From: UBA822 sp965249775
GTDB taxonomy: Bacteria; Gemmatimonadota; Gemmatimonadetes; Longimicrobiales; Gaopeijiaceae
Direction of reading: 5' to 3'
Length of the DNA: 64,000 nt
Assembly: GCA_965249775.1 (NCBI GenBank)
Contig: OZ252253.1
Coordinates: 3,224,001-3,288,000, forward strand
The notes beneath the pieces are model-generated. The model ran no database searches, was not told where the DNA came from, and was given only the letters and a program-made list of their open reading frames with translations. Below, piece after piece: positions 43,124 to 50,996 of this stretch. The number at the start of each line of letters is the position of its first letter. Position 1 is the first letter of the stretch. Both the position numbers and the translations under genes were made by a program.

Positions 43124-44734
43124 ATGAAAAATAAGTCCCTGCTCGTAGCTCTCTTCATCGGCCTGTTGCCTGGTCCGTTGGCCGGTCAGGATGCCGTAGC
43201 GTTGAACCAGCAGGCCTGCGACGCCGGCGATTTGATGAGCTGCAACGTGCTCGGGCTCATGTACGGGGCCGGGGCTGACGTCCCTCAGGATGGGGCGCGT
43301 GCCGCCAGCCTCTTCCAGCGAGCGTGTGACGGGGGACTGATGCTGGGTTGCACCCACCTCGGGCTCCTTTATCAGAATGGCGCAGGCGTCACTCGGGACC
43401 TTGCCAACGCGGTTTTCCTCTACGAGCGAGCCTGCGACGGCGGCGATATGCTGGGCTGCGCCAGCCTCGGGGTCAGCTACGAGCTGGGCGACGGCGTCAC
43501 ACAGGACCCTGCCCGCGCCGTGAGCCTCTATGAGCGGGCCTGCGGCGGCGGCGAGATGATGGGCTGCACCAACCTCGGGAGCATGTATAGGACGGGCAGA
43601 GGCGTCACCCAGGATCTCGGTGCCGCGACCAGCCTCTACTGGGTGGCTTGTGACGGCGGAGTGATGCCGAGCTGCTTGAACCTCGCGGTCAGTTATGAGC
43701 GTGGCGAAGGCGTCACTCAGGATGTCGCCATCGCCGTGGTCCTCTACCAGCGAGCCTGTGAGTCCGGAGTGACCTTGGCCTGCGACCGAATCGGGGTCAC
43801 GTATGAGCCGCCTGAAGCAGATGTCGCTTCGGCAGACGGATTTGGCAGGGCCGGCTGGGTCGTGGATACCGAGACCAGAGACCCGCTCGACGAGGCGATC
43901 GTGGATGTGCCAGAGCTCGGGATTCGGGTGATCACCGACGCGACAGGTCGTGTCGAGTTTCCAGACCTCCCGGAGGGGCGACATCGCGTAAGGGTAGAGC
44001 GGGTCAATTATCAGGCCATGGAGGGTGACCTGGACGTTCCGGAGGACCGAGAATTCCTGCTTGCTTTGGACCGGACCGTCATAGGCGACCCGGACGCTCC
44101 GGGGCGGATCGTCGGTCGGGTCTTGGAGGGCGGCAGGGAATATGGGGTTTCGTCTGTGGACATCACCGTACTGACCTCTACACCGGTCAACGCACTCAGT
44201 GATCCACAAGGACGGTTCAGTCTCACGGACGTGGAGCCTGGATTGGTGGAGGTTCGCTTCGAGCGGCTGGGCTACGCCGCCCGTAGAGCCACGGTGATCG
44301 TACAACCTGATAGAACGGTGGAAATCGCCGCCTCGATGTCCGCCCGCCCCATCGAGCTCGAGCCGATCGCGGTGGTGGTCCGCCCCCGCAATCTCGAGCA
44401 GAACGGATTCTACCAGAGGGCCCTTGTCTCTGGGGGCAGCCGGCTCACTCGGGATGACCTCGACGACATCCACCCGATCTTCATATCCGACGTTTTTCGG
44501 CGCCTTCCGGGCGTGAGGGTGGAAGACGGGCAGGTCATTGGGCGGTCGACCGGGTTCGGGGACATATGTCAACTTCGAATTTTCTTGGACGGCCTGCCGA
44601 TGGAGGGGTGGGATTTCGATTCGATCCCCCCGGAGTTCCTAGAGGCGATGGAGGTGTACCAAGGATTGGCCACTCCCATCCAGTACGGTCCGGCTTGTGG
44701 CGTGGTACTCTTCTGGTCGAGGACGGGTGGCTGA
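43124..44734 (+). CDS. Secreted Cys-rich Sel1(Hcp)-carboxypeptidase-regulatory-TonB-plug protein, copy 2
   Basis: 536 residues, same plan as the gene before it: signal peptide, five to six Hcp-type repeats with AC-x7-C, two carboxypeptidase-regulatory-like domains and a plug-like C-terminus without barrel. Much of the middle is almost identical to copy 1 in DNA as well as protein, a sign of recent tandem duplication or gene conversion; differences cluster in the first repeat and the plug, where copy 2 lacks the Pro/Asp-rich insert of copy 1. The ATG is 8 bp after the stop of copy 1. Ends with GVVLFWSRTGG. Probably a periplasmic or surface protein; no partner can be named. Confidence 0.85.
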   Translation: MKNKSLLVALFIGLLPGPLAGQDAVALNQQACDAGDLMSCNVLGLMYGAGADVPQDGARAASLFQRACDGGLMLGCTHLGLLYQNGAGVTRDLANAVFLYERACDGGDMLGCASLGVSYELGDGVTQDPARAVSLYERACGGGEMMGCTNLGSMYRTGRGVTQDLGAATSLYWVACDGGVMPSCLNLAVSYERGEGVTQDVAIAVVLYQRACESGVTLACDRIGVTYEPPEADVASADGFGRAGWVVDTETRDPLDEAIVDVPELGIRVITDATGRVEFPDLPEGRHRVRVERVNYQAMEGDLDVPEDREFLLALDRTVIGDPDAPGRIVGRVLEGGREYGVSSVDITVLTSTPVNALSDPQGRFSLTDVEPGLVEVRFERLGYAARRATVIVQPDRTVEIAASMSARPIELEPIAVVVRPRNLEQNGFYQRALVSGGSRLTRDDLDDIHPIFISDVFRRLPGVRVEDGQVIGRSTGFGDICQLRIFLDGLPMEGWDFDSIPPEFLEAMEVYQGLATPIQYGPACGVVLFWSRTGG

Positions 44735-44923
44735 GCCGACTCCCCCTCCTGCCCCCTCTGCTGCAGCTTCCAGCCTCACCCGAGACTGAATAACTCCCGA
44801 GGACCAATAGCCGACGAGTACGGGTGTGTGACCAGCGACTGCTTGCGCGCACCGGCACGCGGATAGAATGTTGCCAGCGTTCACGTGACGTGGTGTGCCC
44901 CTTTTTCCACCGAGGATAGAACC
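44735..44923. other. Intergenic region before esterase gene
   Basis: 189 bases. No gene or clear hairpin. AGGAT at 44913-44917 serves as ribosome-binding site of the following gene. Confidence 0.3.
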
Positions 44924-45778
44924 ATGCTTCAGCCTTCTCATCGAGTTATCTGCGTCCTCGGGATGACCGCGCTGACATGGATGGCCACGCCCGTTCGGTC
45001 GGCAGCCCAGCAGCCCGGCACGATCGTCGAGAGGGACGCGAGGGTGCAGGGCCACACTTATGTGTTCGAGGAAACCGGCGAACAAGTGCCGTATGCCCTC
45101 TTCCTGCCTTCCGAATACGATACCGCCCGCGAATGGCCGCTCATCGTGGCTCTTCACGGCCTGGGTAGACCCTACGACTGGATGATGGGCTACGAAGGGT
45201 TCATCGACTTTGCCGAGCGGGATGGCTACATCGTCGTTTCCCCTTTGGGCTACCACGCTCGTGGGTGGTACGGAAGCAGGGGCTACGGAATTCCCGGTGG
45301 GGCTGCCCGTGGCGGGGCCCAGGGCACGCTCCCCGAGAACCTCGGAGAGCTGAGCGAGCAGGACGTGATGAACGTCTTGGCGATCGCGAAGGATCGATTC
45401 GGCATCGATGATAGTCGTGTGTACCTGTGGGGTCACTCGATGGGGGGTGCGGGCACCTACCATCTCGCTGCCCGATACCCCGACATCTGGGCTGGGCTAG
45501 CCGTCGCCGCTCCGGCTCCACGCCGCGAAACAATCGATCAGATCGAGTCGTTCAGCGAGATTCCCGTGTTGGTGCTCCATGGAGATGAGGACTCGACCGT
45601 CCCGGTCGAGGGGAGTCGAACCTGGGTGGCGCGGATGCGAGAGCTTGGCATGCAGCACGTCTACATCGAGGTTCCGGGCGGGGACCACTCGCTCTTCGTT
45701 CGGGAGAACCCCGAGACGTTGTCCAAGGTCTTTTCCTTCTTCAATATCGTTGGGAAGGACCAACGGGGCGCGAGGTAG
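44924..45778 (+). CDS. Secreted alpha/beta hydrolase (prolyl-oligopeptidase/esterase type)
   Basis: 284 residues from the ATG at 44924, with AGGAT 6 nt upstream. Signal peptide (MTALTWMATPVRSAAQ, about 29). Catalytic triad elements: nucleophile in YLWGHSMGGAGTYH, Asp in VLHGDEDSTVPVEG, His in VPGGDHSLFV. The HGLGRPYDWMMGYEGF region near 74-92 gives the oxyanion hole. Shape fits small polyhydroxybutyrate-depolymerase or esterase-type proteins. Substrate unknown. Followed 9 bp later by a small gene on the same strand. Confidence 0.88.
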   Translation: MLQPSHRVICVLGMTALTWMATPVRSAAQQPGTIVERDARVQGHTYVFEETGEQVPYALFLPSEYDTAREWPLIVALHGLGRPYDWMMGYEGFIDFAERDGYIVVSPLGYHARGWYGSRGYGIPGGAARGGAQGTLPENLGELSEQDVMNVLAIAKDRFGIDDSRVYLWGHSMGGAGTYHLAARYPDIWAGLAVAAPAPRRETIDQIESFSEIPVLVLHGDEDSTVPVEGSRTWVARMRELGMQHVYIEVPGGDHSLFVRENPETLSKVFSFFNIVGKDQRGAR

Positions 45779-45787
45779 CTTCATCAG

Positions 45788-46387
45788 ATGGTTGATTCGA
45801 CAGTTTTCTCCAAGATCGATGCGGACCGAATCCTAAGGCGCGCCGCCGAAATCGAAGGGTCTGAGGACGGCAGACCTCTTACGATCGACGAGCTTCGGTC
45901 GATCGCGGGGGAAGCCGGCTTCGGCGCGCAAGCGGTCGAGCGCGCTATCGTCGAGGCCCAGCAAGCGGTCCCGACAGAAGCCGGCCACCATCATGTTCAG
46001 AAGTCCGGGCTGGTGATCACGGATCTATCGACCATCAGAGCCATCCCCATCCAGATCAGCTCCGACCAGCTCATGAAGGCGGTCCGGCTCTTTCAACCCT
46101 ATCGGGAAGGGCCGGCTCGCGTAAACCTCGGAGAGCATCAGATCACGTGGCGTGATCGCAAGGGCCTCAGGTTCACGGTCACCTCTTCCGGTGGAGCCAC
46201 TGAGATCCGAGTATTCGCGTCAGTGCTCTTCCTGCGAAAAGGTAGGTGGATGGGATGGGTGAAGTCCGCCGCCGACCGGCTGGAGGCGCTGGTGTACTTG
46301 GTGTCCCACCGGCCCCTCCCAGGCACAAAGGAACTCGAGGCTCCGCCTCCAAAAACCCAATCGGCAGGGGCGGGCCCGGAGCACTAG
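45788..46387 (+). CDS. Unknown protein, paralog of 25345-26286 N-terminus
   Basis: 199 residues. N-terminal helices (SKIDADRILRRAAEIEG, TIDELRSIAGEAGFGAQAVERAIVEA) match those of the larger protein at 25345-26286, with the same EAG[FI] pattern. The remainder is a small beta domain (LNLGEHQITWRDRKGLRFTVTSSGGATEIRVFASVLF) with no membrane helix. It sits 9 bp after the esterase gene; its weak ribosome-binding site and coupling suggest co-translation. Function unknown. Confidence 0.65.
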   Translation: MVDSTVFSKIDADRILRRAAEIEGSEDGRPLTIDELRSIAGEAGFGAQAVERAIVEAQQAVPTEAGHHHVQKSGLVITDLSTIRAIPIQISSDQLMKAVRLFQPYREGPARVNLGEHQITWRDRKGLRFTVTSSGGATEIRVFASVLFLRKGRWMGWVKSAADRLEALVYLVSHRPLPGTKELEAPPPKTQSAGAGPEH

Positions 46388-46399
46388 CCGAGGGTCCCT

Positions 46400-48646
46400 C
46401 TAGTACGCCAGCGGATCCGGCCGGATCTGGAACTTGACGATCTTGCTCGTTGTGCCCCTGCCGCCCTCCAGATGCCAGGGAATGTTCGTGCCGAAGTCGG
46501 CCCAGACGCCCCGTCCCTTCCATCCGGCATCGGGATCGTCGATGCGACCGTCCAGTCCCCGGGAGTAGAAGCCCAAGGGGTAGGGGACCCGCATCCGGAC
46601 CCACTCACCCGAATCGGGATTGAGAGCCAGGAGAGCATCGGAGGTCGTACCGTTGGCGATGGGTACGTTCTCTCCCAGCCCCAAGGTGTTGAACTGGTCC
46701 ACCCAGTTGTAGTAGTGAAAATCCGCACTCCTCGAGTTGTCTACGTTCTTCATTTGCGGTCCCGGAGCGGGATAGAGGGTCCACCCCTCGGGGCAGTGCT
46801 GGCCCGTGGCCTCAGGCCCGTTCAGCACGGTGCACTTGCTCCGGTCGAAGCTGGCCAGGTGGCTGCTTCCCGAGAGCGCCGTCCAGACGATCCCGTCCCG
46901 GGTGATGTCGATCCCGCGGGGTGAGTATCCCCAGTCCTCTTCGGGCACATCAGGATTCTCGAAGGGCGGCTCGTACACTTCCGCCGCACAGGTCTCCGGC
47001 GGGTTGTCTCCCAGCTCCAGTCGAATGAGCCGGCCTGGCACGCCGCCCGTCCGGGCGACCCAGATGGCGTCGTCCACCGGGTTCACGATGACCCCGTAGG
47101 CGAAGCCCGTGATCCGGGTGTCCCGACTCGGATCACTGGGACCACGGCCCTGGTTCCAGGGCCTCGTGATCCGTCCGTCACCGTTGGTGTCGATGACCGT
47201 GGGGCACCAGCCTTGGGCCTCCTCGGCCCGGAGCGCGAGGCGCGCGGGCGCCTGGTCCCGGATCTGATTCACCAAGGGGCCCTGAGGGCCGTCCAGGAGT
47301 GGGGTGGTTCTCACCCAGCCGATGACCTGAGTGTCACCGCTGAAGTAGAGGGTATTGTCCGGGTCCTCTCCGAACTGGAGGTGGTGGGTCCCGAAGCACG
47401 TGTCGACGAGCGTGAACTCTTCCGTGTCGGGGTGGTAGACCGAAGCCTGCCGCCCACTGCCGTTGAGGGGGAAGTACTGGGCAAAGGCATTGGACGAGCC
47501 CTCCCGGCACCAATCGGGGTTGTTCCCGTTGTTGCGGATTCTCGAGGTGAGCCAGACGCGTCCCTCCTGGTCCATCATGGGATTGTGGACGTTGGCCTGG
47601 CCCTCGAGGATGATCTCCTCGCCCCAGAAGACCGACGGCTCGAAGCCGGGGTTGGCGGGGAAGTAGGGTTGGGTCTCGGGATCCCGCACGGGCACCCGCA
47701 GCTCCCGGGCCTCGTTGGTCCCGGGCTCCATGATCAGCAATCGGTCGTCGGACATGGAGACGCCGTATACGGGGCCGTCGGCGTTGACCTCGGGGGCGCG
47801 CTTGTCCGAAGCGACCTCGTCGTGCACGTAGGACGTGCCGTCACCCCAGTCCCAGAGGGTGAGTACCACGTTGCGCTCCTCTCCGCGGGGCCGGGGTGGC
47901 TGGGGCGGCACTTCGCCGGCCGTGATCCGGTCCGTCCAATCTGCGAACTGCTGCACGGCCCGCTCCCGCCCCATTCCGGCCAGGGCGCCGTTCATCCGGG
48001 CACCGCGCTGCCCGAAGGTCACGCGGGTACTCCACGCTTCTTCTGCAGTGGAGAAGCGGCGGTCGAGGTGGGCGATCTCGCGCGTGATCTGGTTCCCGAG
48101 CTGGTGACAGAGTTGGCAGCCTTGCTTGAGGTTGTCGATCCACTGCGCCTGTGACCGGACGCCAGGGTTGATGCCGTTCCCGGAGGGCCCGGTACCCGGG
48201 AACTCGTCCGCGTGAGGGACCTCCAGGAGGGAGTACCAGTAACTGGCCGGATAGACCGCCGCTGCCTCCTGGGGCGTTTCCGGATACGCCGGCGTCAGGA
48301 CGAGATCGTCGCCCGGCTCGGCCATCACGGGCTCGGAGTCGGCCAGCCCGTATCCCCGAACCCAGACGTCGTAGTTCGCGTCGGGCAATTCGGGCAAGAC
48401 GAAGCGGCCTTCGTCATCGGTGACGACGATCTTGGCGAAGCCTGTGCCGAGGTCATCGGACTCCGCGATGACCCATACGCCAGCCTCGGGGCCGTTTTCA
48501 CCCTGGACCACGCCCATAACGGCGTCGTGCATTGCTGGCGGAGCACAGGCGGAGGAGGCGATCGCCAATGCCAAGGACGCGGCAAGGGGGGCCCTATGGC
48601 CCATTAAGTGCTCGTACACCTTTCTAGGCCGCATCTGCTCTGGCAT
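46400..48646 (-). CDS. Haem-binding carboxypeptidase-regulatory/propeller lipoprotein
   Basis: 748 residues. Lipoprotein-like N-terminus (ASLALAIASSAC, Cys34). A carboxypeptidase-regulatory-like domain (about 40-120: GVVQGENGPEAGVWVIAES) precedes a c-type haem motif CQLCH (Cys177, Cys180, His181), and then a long propeller-like region with SMP-30/NHL-type strands (FEPSVFWGEEIILEGQ, YGVIVNPVDDAIWVARTGG). The best ribosome-binding site of the region (AGGAGG, 6 nt spacing) supports the start. Convergent with the small gene at 45788. A monohaem protein of this plan suggests an extracytoplasmic redox or binding role; substrate unknown. Confidence 0.82.
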   Translation of the reverse strand: MPEQMRPRKVYEHLMGHRAPLAASLALAIASSACAPPAMHDAVMGVVQGENGPEAGVWVIAESDDLGTGFAKIVVTDDEGRFVLPELPDANYDVWVRGYGLADSEPVMAEPGDDLVLTPAYPETPQEAAAVYPASYWYSLLEVPHADEFPGTGPSGNGINPGVRSQAQWIDNLKQGCQLCHQLGNQITREIAHLDRRFSTAEEAWSTRVTFGQRGARMNGALAGMGRERAVQQFADWTDRITAGEVPPQPPRPRGEERNVVLTLWDWGDGTSYVHDEVASDKRAPEVNADGPVYGVSMSDDRLLIMEPGTNEARELRVPVRDPETQPYFPANPGFEPSVFWGEEIILEGQANVHNPMMDQEGRVWLTSRIRNNGNNPDWCREGSSNAFAQYFPLNGSGRQASVYHPDTEEFTLVDTCFGTHHLQFGEDPDNTLYFSGDTQVIGWVRTTPLLDGPQGPLVNQIRDQAPARLALRAEEAQGWCPTVIDTNGDGRITRPWNQGRGPSDPSRDTRITGFAYGVIVNPVDDAIWVARTGGVPGRLIRLELGDNPPETCAAEVYEPPFENPDVPEEDWGYSPRGIDITRDGIVWTALSGSSHLASFDRSKCTVLNGPEATGQHCPEGWTLYPAPGPQMKNVDNSRSADFHYYNWVDQFNTLGLGENVPIANGTTSDALLALNPDSGEWVRMRVPYPLGFYSRGLDGRIDDPDAGWKGRGVWADFGTNIPWHLEGGRGTTSKIVKFQIRPDPLAY

Positions 48647-48814
48647 TTCCTACCTCCTGGGCCGGCGAGCCACCCGGTGTGAACACCGGGGGGCGCTGTG
48701 TATGGTCCCAACTCACGGATCGCGATTTACACACGGGTTAGCATGCCGACCCGAGACCGGCGCCGCAAGGCGAGGCCGGGGCACCCCGCCTGATGGAGGG
48801 CTAGAGGCGTGGGG
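48647..48814. other. Intergenic region with two hairpins
   Basis: 168 bases between the haem protein and the SRPBCC gene (both minus). Contains cccggtgt/acaccggg (48673-48690) and CGCC-GCAA-GGCG (48761-48772) stem-loops. Neither has a T-run; either could end the SRPBCC transcript. Confidence 0.4.
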
Positions 48815-49255
48815 TTAGGCCTTGGCTTCTAGGATCTCCTTGAGGCGTCTGTAATCGCTGCGGACGCTGGAGCCGACCAGGAGCTTCATGAGAGGCTCGG
48901 CCAGGCGAAACAGCCCCGATGAGTCCCCCCGGACAATGGCCCTCACATGTGATTGCCCATCACCGCGACTCGCGACTTCCCGCGTGACGTCGATGGGCAT
49001 CGAGCCTCCGGTGGTGCGGATGCGGATGCGCTCTCCGGGCTCGAACTCGACGACCTCGAAGGAGGACACGATCGTTCTTCCCAGGAAGCGCGCTTCCTGC
49101 TCGTAGGTGGAGCCGAATCGGAGCGGCGGATCGCTGGTCCACCGGCACTCCCGCATGCCCCCCTGCCAGCGCGGGTTGTTGGCCATGTCGGCGATAAAGT
49201 CGAAGACGACCTCGGCGGGTCGATCGATGTCGATGGACGCTTGGACTTCCAGCAT
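48815..49255 (-). CDS. SRPBCC (START-like) family protein
   Basis: 146 residues of the polyketide-cyclase/START fold: MLEVQASIDIDRPAEVVFDFIADMANNPRWQGGMREC opens the helix-grip, and FEVVEFEPGERIRIRTTGG and the C-terminal helix LFRLAEPLMKLLVGSSVRSDYRRLKEIL close it. Binds a hydrophobic ligand in a cavity; role unknown. Upstream space leads to a divergent VapBC pair. Confidence 0.87.
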   Translation of the reverse strand: MLEVQASIDIDRPAEVVFDFIADMANNPRWQGGMRECRWTSDPPLRFGSTYEQEARFLGRTIVSSFEVVEFEPGERIRIRTTGGSMPIDVTREVASRGDGQSHVRAIVRGDSSGLFRLAEPLMKLLVGSSVRSDYRRLKEILEAKA

Positions 49256-49415
49256 CGGGCGGCTCCCTTGGGCTGTGGCAAGCTATCAGGGCCAGCTGTC
49301 GACGCTACCTGTCCTCTGGGATTAGCAGATCAGCGTTGGCCCATCCCACCATTCGTACGCTCGAATACAGTGATGATACTCAGGTGGGAAGTTCCACGGC
49401 GCACAGGCTTGCGAT

Positions 49416-49443
49416 AAGTGCAGACTAAGTGCACTGTATATGC
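49416..49443. promoter_or_regulatory. Candidate VapBC operator/promoter
   Basis: Direct repeats AAGTGCA (49416-49422, 49427-49433), the palindrome AGTGCACT (49428-49435) and a TGTATA box (49435-49440) lie directly before the antitoxin ATG at 49444. VapBC pairs usually repress themselves at such sites. A nearly leaderless transcript is possible because no ribosome-binding site is seen. Confidence 0.4.
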
Positions 49444-49677
49444 ATGGCCGTGAAGACGATTACCATCGATATGGACGCATACGAAGCGCTGCGGCGCCGC
49501 AAGCGGGAAGGGCAGTCGTTCTCCGCTGTGATCAAGGAGCACTTCTCCGGGGGTCCCACTGGCCGCGTGCTGAAGCAGGCTCTCGAGGATCTCAATCTGA
49601 GCGAGTCCACTCTGGACGCAGTGGATTGTGTGATCGAGGACCGAAGCAAAGACTCGCCCAGGGCGCCCACGTTGTGA
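49444..49677 (+). CDS. vapB: VapB-family antitoxin
   Basis: 77 residues from the ATG at 49444. MAVKTITIDMDAYEALRRRKREGQSFSAVIKEHF matches the VAPB_antitox (DUF217) family, a ribbon-helix-helix-like DNA-binding antitoxin with an N-terminal strand and C-terminal toxin-binding tail. It is followed 7 bp later by the PIN toxin gene, the usual arrangement. The antitoxin is expected to neutralise VapC and repress the operon. Confidence 0.9.
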   Translation: MAVKTITIDMDAYEALRRRKREGQSFSAVIKEHFSGGPTGRVLKQALEDLNLSESTLDAVDCVIEDRSKDSPRAPTL

Positions 49678-49684
49678 CTCACAT

Positions 49685-50089
49685 GTGACGCATCTCGACA
49701 CCTCATTTCTAGTCGACCTGCTCCGCGAAGCAGCACGCGGGGAAGACGGTCCGGCTAGCGTTGCGCTCGACCGCCTCGCCGAAGAAGAGCTGGCGGTCAG
49801 TGTGCTCGTCGCCTGTGAGCTCTACGCGGGAGCGGAGTTGGCGGACGATCCGGAGGTTGAGCGCACCCGGGTCGCCTCGCTGCTGAAGGCGCTTCAAGTC
49901 GTGCACACGGGCGACCACTTCGCGCCTCTCTACGGCGGCCTACTTGCCGAGCTCCGCCGCAGAGGAGAGGCCGTCTCCACCATGGACCTGCTCATCTCCA
50001 CAGCGGCACGCACCCACGACGCCGCAGTCGTCACGCGCAACACACGCGACTTCGAGCGGGTCCCGGGCTTGGACGTCCTAAGCTACTGA
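49685..50089 (+). CDS. vapC: VapC toxin, PIN-domain ribonuclease
   Basis: 134 residues; the start is GTG at 49685. PIN-domain acidic residues: Asp5 (LDTSFLVDL), Glu45 (ACELYAG), Asp101 (STMDLLIST) and Asn119/Asp122 (TRNTRDF). VapC enzymes cut specific tRNAs or rRNA using Mg2+. Length and motifs are complete, so the toxin is probably functional. It is coupled to the antitoxin with 7 bp between. Ends 14 bp from the convergent LolA-like gene. Confidence 0.92.
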   Translation: MTHLDTSFLVDLLREAARGEDGPASVALDRLAEEELAVSVLVACELYAGAELADDPEVERTRVASLLKALQVVHTGDHFAPLYGGLLAELRRRGEAVSTMDLLISTAARTHDAAVVTRNTRDFERVPGLDVLSY

Positions 50090-50103
50090 GCGCCGCCAGC
50101 CGC

Positions 50104-50856
50104 TCACGGCTTCGCGAAGATTGCTTCGTCTACCGGCCCGTTGACTACCGTCCGGCCAAAGGTCACGTCCAGGTCGAAGACGCCGGGAATGACCTGCTGC
50201 TGTCTCGTCGGCATTTGGACGCCCTCGAACGTCTCATACTCGCTGAGCCGAACCGTCACCTCGACCAGCCCCCCGGCCTCCGGAACGTCGAGCTCGAGAA
50301 GGAGCTGGGTGACGAGGTGCGTTTCCTTGTCGAGGAAGTAGCGGTAGGGGATGCCACCCGCCGAGATCTCTACCACGAAATGATCTCGACCGTCTACCTG
50401 CTCGTCGTCCGCCTTGGCGTATTGTACATCATCGAATATGGGGTTCTGGTACCCGACGAACCAATCCAGGACCGACTGGTTGCGCAGGTTCGCCGCGGCG
50501 GTCCCGGTCAACTCGATGGTTCCCGTGAAGTCGTCCGATTGCCAGGCGACGGATCCGTCCCAGGCGCTGGTCTGTGAGAACAGATCGCTCCGCAGAGCCT
50601 GATAGATCTTCTGATGCGGGACGATCACGACTTCCATGTCGCCCCCGATGTCGCCGAACTCAGTGCCCATCGTGAAGGTGCCGGCGGCTCTCAGGGTCTC
50701 GATCCGCTCGATGGCCTCGCGGCCACCCGCCGCCGCCACCGCGGCTTCGACGATGTCGTCGAGGCTTTGCGCCTGCGCCACGCCAGTCCACCCCAGCACG
50801 GCGAGAGTCAGCAACAGCCCCGCCCCATTCGAGCCTCGTGCTCCGTTAATCGTCAT
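50104..50856 (-). CDS. LolA/DUF4292-like outer-membrane lipoprotein-sorting protein
   Basis: 250 residues. Signal peptide (cleavage near AQAQ, about 30). The beta-rich core (LRAAGTFTMGTEFGDIGGDMEVVIVPHQKIYQALRS; LDVPEAGGLVEVTVRLSEYETFEGVQMPTRQQQVIPG) resembles the LolA/LolB-like superfamily that binds lipid or hydrophobic groups. ATG start with a strong AGGAGG. Convergent with the VapC gene. Exact role unknown. Confidence 0.75.
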   Translation of the reverse strand: MTINGARGSNGAGLLLTLAVLGWTGVAQAQSLDDIVEAAVAAAGGREAIERIETLRAAGTFTMGTEFGDIGGDMEVVIVPHQKIYQALRSDLFSQTSAWDGSVAWQSDDFTGTIELTGTAAANLRNQSVLDWFVGYQNPIFDDVQYAKADDEQVDGRDHFVVEISAGGIPYRYFLDKETHLVTQLLLELDVPEAGGLVEVTVRLSEYETFEGVQMPTRQQQVIPGVFDLDVTFGRTVVNGPVDEAIFAKP

Positions 50857-50996
50857 CCCACACCTCCTACTTGAAGCAGTGGTCCCGTTCGCAATTGGTG
50901 TACGTGACTACTGACGTGTTCCTTCAGCCAAAGGTGTCAACCATGTCAGCCAGGGGTGCCCCTTAGGGCCCGTGGGCGGCGCGTTGGGTGGCTCAT

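Noticed and set aside
43040..44572. 510-codon minus-strand frame opposite the second Sel1/plug gene
   Set aside because: Mirrors the repeats of the real plus-strand gene; no signal peptide or family.
49330..49736. Minus-strand frames opposite VapB
   Set aside because: Shadows of a recognisable antitoxin; no motif.
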